From the NCBI RefSeq assembly GCF_008831285.2, contig NW_022205288.1, forward strand, positions 1 to 38,506: a stretch of DNA of 38,506 bases, written 5' to 3'. A program made the translations under genes and the position numbers. Positions within the stretch are counted from its first letter, which is position 1, and each line of letters starts with the position of its first letter. The notes under the pieces are model-generated. The model did not search any database. It was not told where the DNA came from and saw only the letters and a list, made by a program, of their open reading frames with translations. Source of the DNA: Nymphaea colorata (taxonomy: Eukaryota > Streptophyta > Magnoliopsida > Nymphaeales > Nymphaeaceae). Shown here piece after piece: positions 31,925-38,506 of the stretch.

Positions 31925-34900
31925 GGATGTTTATTGAACCACTAAGTCATTCCATACATATGTAACAACAAGTTAAGCATATTCAATTACTATAAGTGGT
32001 CAAATGAATCACTTAATCTCTCAATTAAATATAAGTGATCAATATATGTAACAAGTGAAAAACATTAGATTAACTATAATGGATCAAATGAATTACTTGA
32101 ATCTCATCATTTTCATACAAACTTGTGCTTTCAATTCACCAATCTATCATATGGATGTGCAACAAGTAAGCACACTCATAAGCATGCGTGATCATATGAA
32201 TCACTCAAATCTCACTCATATTGATACAAACTTGTAATTTCAATCTCTTAGATCGTTTCAATATAGATGTAACAGCAGTTCAACTCGTTGGACAATTACA
32301 ACGGATCGAAGTAATGCATTGATCTCATTTATATCCATATAAACTGTGATTTTAATCATTTAAATCATTCACTATAGGCGTAATAACAAATGAAACACAT
32401 TAGATTAACTATAAGAGATCAAATGAATAAATTGGATCTCATTCATTGTCATACGAACTTGTGATTTCAATCCCTAAATCATGCCGATAATGAATGTGAT
32501 AACAAGTTAAACACACTTAATTATTATGCATGATCAAATGAATCACTTAATTTACTTGCATTGATATGAACTTGTAATTCAATCCTTTAAATCGTTCACT
32601 ATAATGCAACAAGTTCAACTCATTGAACTAACTACAAGGGATAAAGTAATGCATTGATCTCATTTGTCTCCATACGAACTTGTGATTTCGATCAATCAAA
32701 TCCTTCATTATAGATGTAATAACAAGCGAAACACATTAGGTTAACTATATGGCAAAAGATGAATCACTCGAATCTCATTCATTTTTTTACAAAGTTGTGA
32801 TTTCAATGCACTAATTCATTCAATATGGATATAACAACAAGTTAGGCACATTCAATTAAGTATGCGTAATCAAATGAATAACTTAAACACCACTCACTAT
32901 AGATATAACTATAAACTAATGTGTAGAACTCATTTATATCCATATAAACTTTTGATTTTAATCTTCTAAATCATTCATTATAGATATAATAACAATGAAA
33001 TACTTAGATAAACTATAACATATTAAATGAATTACTTGAATCTAATTTATTTTCATACAAACTATGCTTCAATCCACTAAATCATTCAATAGATGTAACA
33101 ACAAGTCAAGCACATTAATTACAATGTGTGATCAAATGAATCACTTAAATAATAATATGGTACAAACTTGTGATTTCAATTCTTTAGTTCGTTCACTATA
33201 AATGTAACGTTAAGTTCAACTTATTGGACTAACAGTAAGGGATCAAAGTAATGCATAGATCTCATTTGTATCCATATAAACTTGTGATTTCAATAATTTA
33301 AAATCGTTCAATATAAATGTAATAACAATTGAAACACATTAGGTTAACTATAAGACACCAAATAAATCACTCGAATCTCATTCATTTTCATAAAACTTAT
33401 GATTTCAATTTACTAAATCGATCAATATGGATGTGACAACAATTTAAGTACATTCAATTAAGTATGTGTGATCATACGAATCACTTAAATCGCACTAGTA
33501 TTGATACGAACTTGTGATTTCGATCTTTTAGATCGTTCACTATAGATGTAACAACAAATTCAACTCATCGGACTAACTACACGTGTTTAAAGTAATGCAT
33601 AGATCTCATTTATATACATATGAACTTGTGATTTCAATCTTCATTATAGATATAATAACAAGTGAAATACATTAGATTAATTAAAAGGGACCAATTGAAT
33701 GACTAGACTCTCATTCATTTCCAAACGAATTTCTTATTCTAAACCACTAAGTCATTCCATACGTATGTAACAACAAGTTAAGCACATTCAATTAAATATA
33801 AGTAATCAATGAATCACTTAATCTCTCAATTAAATGTAAGTGATCAAATATATGTAATCATAAGTGAAAAACATTATATTAACTATAATGGATCAAATGA
33901 ATTACTGGAATCTCTTTCATTTTCACACAAACTTGTGACTTCAATTCACTAAATCGACCAATATGGATGTAACAAGAAGTTAAGCACACTCAATTAAGCA
34001 TGTGTGATCATATGAATCACTTAAATCTCACTTGTATTGATACAAACTTGTAATTTCAATCTCTTAGATGATTCACTATAGATGTTACAACAAAGTTCAA
34101 CTCATTGGATAAACTACAAAGGATCAAAGTAATGCAGAGATCCCATTTATATTCATATAAACTTGTGATTTTAATCATTTAAGTCATTCATTATACACAT
34201 AATAACAAATGAAACACATTAGATTAAATATAAGAGATCAAATGAATAAAATGAATCACATTTATTTTCATACGAACTTGTGATTTCAATCTCTAAATCA
34301 TTCAATATGGATGTGACAACAAGTTAAGCACATTTAATTAATATGCATGATGAAATGAATCACTTAAATCTTACTCGCATTGATACGAACTAGTGAGTTC
34401 AATCCTTTAAATCATTCACTATAAATGTGACAAGTTCAACTCATTGGACAAACTACAAGGGATAAAAGTAACATTAATCACATGTCTCCATATGAACTTG
34501 TGATTTCGATCATTGAAATTTTCATTATAGATGTAATAATAAACGAAACACATTAGGTAAACTGTAGGAGAAAAGATGAATCACTCGAATCTCATTCAAT
34601 TTCATACAAAGTTGTGATTTCAATACACTAATTCATTCAATATGGATGTAACAACAAGTTAGGTACATTCAATTAAGTATGTGTAATCAAATGAATAACT
34701 TAACTTGTTGTTACATCTATAATGAATGATTTGAATGATTGAAATCACAAGTTCATATGGATACAAATGAGATTTCATGCAGTACTTTGATGAGTTGAAT
34801 TTGTTGTTACAAGTATAGTGAATGATCTAAAGATTGAAATCACAAGTTCGTACCAATACAAGTGAGATTTAAGTGATTCATATGATAACGCATACTTAAT

Positions 34901-37900
34901 TGAATGTGTTTAACTTATAGTACGTCTATATTAAAAGATTTAGTAGATTGAAATCACAAGTTTGTATGAAAATGAATGAGATTCGAGTCAATCATTTGGT
35001 GTCTTATAGTTAACTTAATGTGTTTATCTTGTTATTACATTTATAATGAACGATTTAAATATTGAAATCACAAGTTCATATGGGTACAAATGGGATCTAC
35101 GCATTAGTTTGATCCCTTGTAATTAGTCTAATGAGTTGGACTTGTAGTTACATCTATAATGAACGATCTAAGAGATTGATATGACAAACTCGTATCAATA
35201 TGAATGAGATTTAATTGATTCATTTGATGACACATATTTAATTGAATGTGCTTAACTTGTTGTTACATCTACATTCAATGATTTAGTGGATAGAAATCAC
35301 AAGTTTGTATGAATGTAACAACAAGACAAGCACATTCAATTAAATATGTAAAGAACACTTAAATCCCACTCATGTTGATAGGAACATGTGATTTCGATCC
35401 CTTAAACCGTTCAATATAGATGTAGCAAGAAGTTAAACTCGTTGGATTAAATACAAGAGATCAAACAAATGCATTGATCCCATTTGTATCCATATAAACT
35501 TGTGATTTCAACGATTCAAATCATTCATTATTATTGTAATAATAAGTAAAACACATTATTTTTACAATAAGGCATCAAATGAATGACTTTAATATCATTC
35601 ATTTTCATACAAAGTTGTGATTTCAATCCACTAAATCGTTCAATATGGATGTAACAACTAATTGAGCATATTTATTAGTGTGTGTGATCAAATTGCGCAC
35701 ATTTATTAAGTGTGTGTAATTTCAATCACTAATTAAGTGTGTGTGATCAAATGAATCAATTTGATCCCACTTTTATTAATACAAACCTGTGATTTCAATC
35801 CCTTAGATCATTCATTATATATGTAACAACAAGTTCAACTGTTTGGATTAACTACAAGTTATCAAACTAATGTATAGATCCCATTTGTATACATATGAAC
35901 TTGTGATTTCAATCATTTAAATCATTTATTATAGATGTAATAACAAGTGAGACACATTAGATTAAATATAACTGAGCAACTGAATCACTTGAATTTCATT
36001 CATTTTCATTTAAACTTGTGATTTCAATCCACTAAATCATTCAATATGGATGTAACAACAAGTCAAGCACATTCAATTAAATATGTGTGAACAAAAGAAT
36101 CACTTAAATCCCATTCGTGTTGATAGAAACATGTGATTTCGACCCCTTAAATCGTTCACTATAGATGTAGCAAGAAGTTGAACTCGTTGGATTAAATACA
36201 ATGGATCAAACAAATTCAATGATCCCATTTGTATCCATATAAACTTGTGATTTCAATCATTTAAATAATTCATTATAAACATTATAACAAGTGAAACACA
36301 TTAGATTAACTTATGAGTGACTTGAATCTCATTCATTTTCATACAAACTTGTGATGTCAATCCACTAAATCATTCGATATGGATCTAACAATAAGTTAAC
36401 ACATTCAATTAAATATGCCTGATCAAATGAAAGAATCACTTAAATCTCACTCGTATAGATACAAGTGTGTGATTTCAATCCCTTCCATATTGTTCACTAT
36501 AGCAAGTTCATCTCTTTCGATTAACTACAAGGGATCAAACTTATGCATAGATCCCATTTGTATCCATATGAACTTGTGATTTCAATCATTTAAATCATTG
36601 ATTACAAATATAATAATAAGTGAAACATATTAGATTAACTACAAGTGATCAAATGAATGACTTCAACTCGCACATTTTCATAAAAACTTGTGATTTCAAT
36701 TCACTAGATCATTGAATAGATGTAACAATAGTTAAGTACATTCAATTAACTATGTGAGATCAATTGAATCTCTTAAATCCTACTCCAACTGATATGAATT
36801 TGTGATTTCAATCCCCTAGCTATAGATGTCACGACAAATTCAACTCATTATATTAAATACAAGAGATTAAAAAATGCATTAATCCCTTTTGTATCAATCT
36901 AAACTTGTGATTTCAATGATTTAAATCATTCATTATGATAAAAAGTAAAACACATTATTTTTACTCTAAGGCATCAAATGAATACTTGAATATAATTCAT
37001 TTTCAAACAAACTTGTGATTTCAATACACGCGTTCAATATGGTTGTAACAATAAATTGAGCACATTCAATTAAGTGTGTGTGATCAAATGAGTCAATTTG
37101 ATCCCACTTTAATTAATACAAGCCTGTTATTTCAATCACTTAGATCATTAATTATAGATGTAACATCAAGTTCAACTGATTGGATTAACTACAATGGATC
37201 AAATTAATGCATAGATCCCATTTGTATACATATGAACTTGTGATTTCAATAATTTAAATCATTCATTATAGATGTGAAAAGAAGTGAGACACATTAGATT
37301 AAATATAAGTGAGCAAATGAATCACTTGAATTTCATTAATTTTCATTTAAACTTGTGATTTCAATCCACTAAATCATTCAATATGGATGTAACAACAAGT
37401 AAAGCACATTCAATTAAATATGTGTGATCAAAAGAATCACTTAAATCCACTCATGTTGATAGGCACATGTGATTTTGATCCCTTAAGTCGTTCACTATAG
37501 ATGGGGAAAGAAGTTAACTCGTTGGGTTAAATACAATGGATCAAATAAATTCATTGATCCTATTTGGATCCATATAAACTTGTGATTTCAATCATTTAAT
37601 AATTCATTATAAACATTATAAAGTGAAACACATTATATTAACTATAAGAGATCATATGAATGACTTGAATCTCATTCATTTTCATACAAACTTGTGATAT
37701 CAAACCACTAAATCATTCGATATGGATCTAACAATAAGTTAACAACATTCAATTAAATATGCCTAATCAAATGAAAGAATCACTTCAATCTAACTCGTAT
37801 AGATACAAGCATGTGATTTCAATCCCTTACATTGTTCACTATAGATGCAACCACAAGTTCAACTCATTGGATCAAACTTATGCATAGATCCCATTTCTAT

Positions 37901-38506
37901 CCATATGAACTTGTGATTTCAATAATTTAAATCTTTCATTACAAATATATAAAAAGTGAAACACATTAGATTAACTATAACTGATCAAATGAATGACTTT
38001 CAGTCGCGCTCATTTTCATAGAAACTTGTGATTTCAATTCACTAGATCATTGAATAGATGTAACAATAGTTAAGTAGCATTTAATTAACTATGTGAGATC
38101 AATTAAATCTCTTAAATCCTATTCCAATTGATATGAATTTGTGATTTCAATTCTCCTAGATCGTTCCCTATAGATGTGACAACAAATTCAACTCATTATA
38201 TTAAATACAGAGATTAAACACATGCATTAATCCCATTTGTATTCATATAAACTTGTGGTTTCAATGATTTAAATCATTCATTAAGATTGTAATAACAAGT
38301 AAAGAACATTATTTTTGCATCAAATGAATTCCTTGAATATCATTCATTTTCAAAAAAACTTGTGATTTCAATCCACTAAATCATTCAATATGGTTGTAAC
38401 AATAAATTGAGCACATTCAATTAAGTGTGGTGTGATCAAATGAATCAATTTGATTGCCACTTTTATTAATATAAGCATGTGATTTCAATCCTTAGATCAT
38501 TCATTA
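31925..38506. repeat. Satellite array of ~114-bp monomers in a three-class higher-order repeat
   Basis: Each monomer begins near CTTGTGATTTCAATC. Three classes alternate. Class A has AAGTTCAACTCATTGGA and AATGCATAGATC. Class B has ATTCATTATAGATGTAATAA and GTGAAACACATTAGATTAA. Class C has TTCAATATGGATGTAACAAC and AAGCACATTCAATTAA. For example, class boundaries near 35901 (B), 36017 (C), 36131 (A), 36245 (B) and 36349 (C) are 104-116 bp apart, giving a trimer of about 342 bp. The array runs off the right end of the window. Longer periods also exist. No open frame in it is meaningful. Confidence 0.95.
34702..35312. repeat. Inverted block inside the satellite array
   Basis: Within this segment every monomer reads as the reverse complement (GATTGAAATCACAAG in place of CTTGTGATTTCAATC), while flanking monomers on both sides are in direct orientation. 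Read in reverse, the class order is C-A-B-C-A-B, so the trimer order was kept and a block of about 5.3 monomers was flipped or copied inverted. The left junction interrupts a C monomer after AATGAATAACTTAA. The right junction re-enters a C monomer at TGTAACAACAAG. Confidence 0.93.

Noticed and set aside
31925-38506. A CRISPR-like array
   Set aside because: The regular repeats are diverged tandem monomers without unique spacers, in a plant-type nuclear context. It is satellite DNA.

Overview
The window looks like nuclear DNA of a flowering plant. Evidence for this is the Ty1/copia retrotransposon remnants with a plant-type initiator-Met primer-binding site, gene pieces with GT-AG introns whose closest recognisable relatives are plant proteins (plant-type ATP-dependent phosphofructokinase, mitochondrial phosphate carrier of the PHT3;3/MPT2 type, KUP/HAK potassium transporter, organellar RadA-like protein), long AT-rich intergenic DNA, many microsatellites and a satellite array. 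I see no complete, intact protein-coding gene. Every recognisable gene is a fragment, and those long enough to judge are frameshifted or carry stops. I cannot name the species.

Layout. 1-7.1 kb: non-coding DNA with microsatellites, two dispersed repeat pairs, a four-copy minisatellite and a long (AT)n tract. 7.4-8.8 kb (minus): first copia fragment (integrase region), abutted by a plus-strand primer-binding-site-like sequence. 9.1-18.8 kb: AT-rich DNA holding two diverged copies of a ~700-bp repeat (11.3-12.1 and 15.2-15.9 kb), one orphan KUP/HAK exon (12.6 kb, plus) and two orphan RadA exons (16.7-17.4 kb, plus). 18.9-22.0 kb (minus): second copy of the same copia family with a 227-bp LTR, primer-binding site, gag, protease and part of integrase. 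Its integrase core is deleted and no reverse transcriptase is present.

22.3-28.7 kb (minus): a block of gene pieces, all in one orientation and with introns retained. In transcription order these are an unrecognised coding remnant (28.7-27.1 kb), the first part of a mitochondrial phosphate carrier (25.7-25.2 kb, perhaps with a decayed exon at 26.6 kb), and the last seven exons of phosphofructokinase (24.0-22.3 kb). The carrier and the kinase are both disabled. A foldback MITE-like element sits near the carrier piece. A 1,237-bp non-autonomous hAT-like element with a perfect 8-bp target-site duplication (27378-28614) splits the unrecognised remnant.

28.7-31.9 kb: AT-rich DNA with (AT)n tracts, a small tandem repeat and C tracts. 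31.9 kb to the end: a satellite array of ~114-bp monomers in three classes, giving a ~342-bp trimer, with longer periods of ~1,817 bp on the left and ~1.34-1.40 kb on the right. A ~610-bp inverted block (about 34702-35312) separates the two. The window therefore appears to be a repeat-rich, gene-poor junction between dead gene fragments and satellite heterochromatin. No pathway is encoded here. The points of interest are how the fragments were assembled and how the array is organised.
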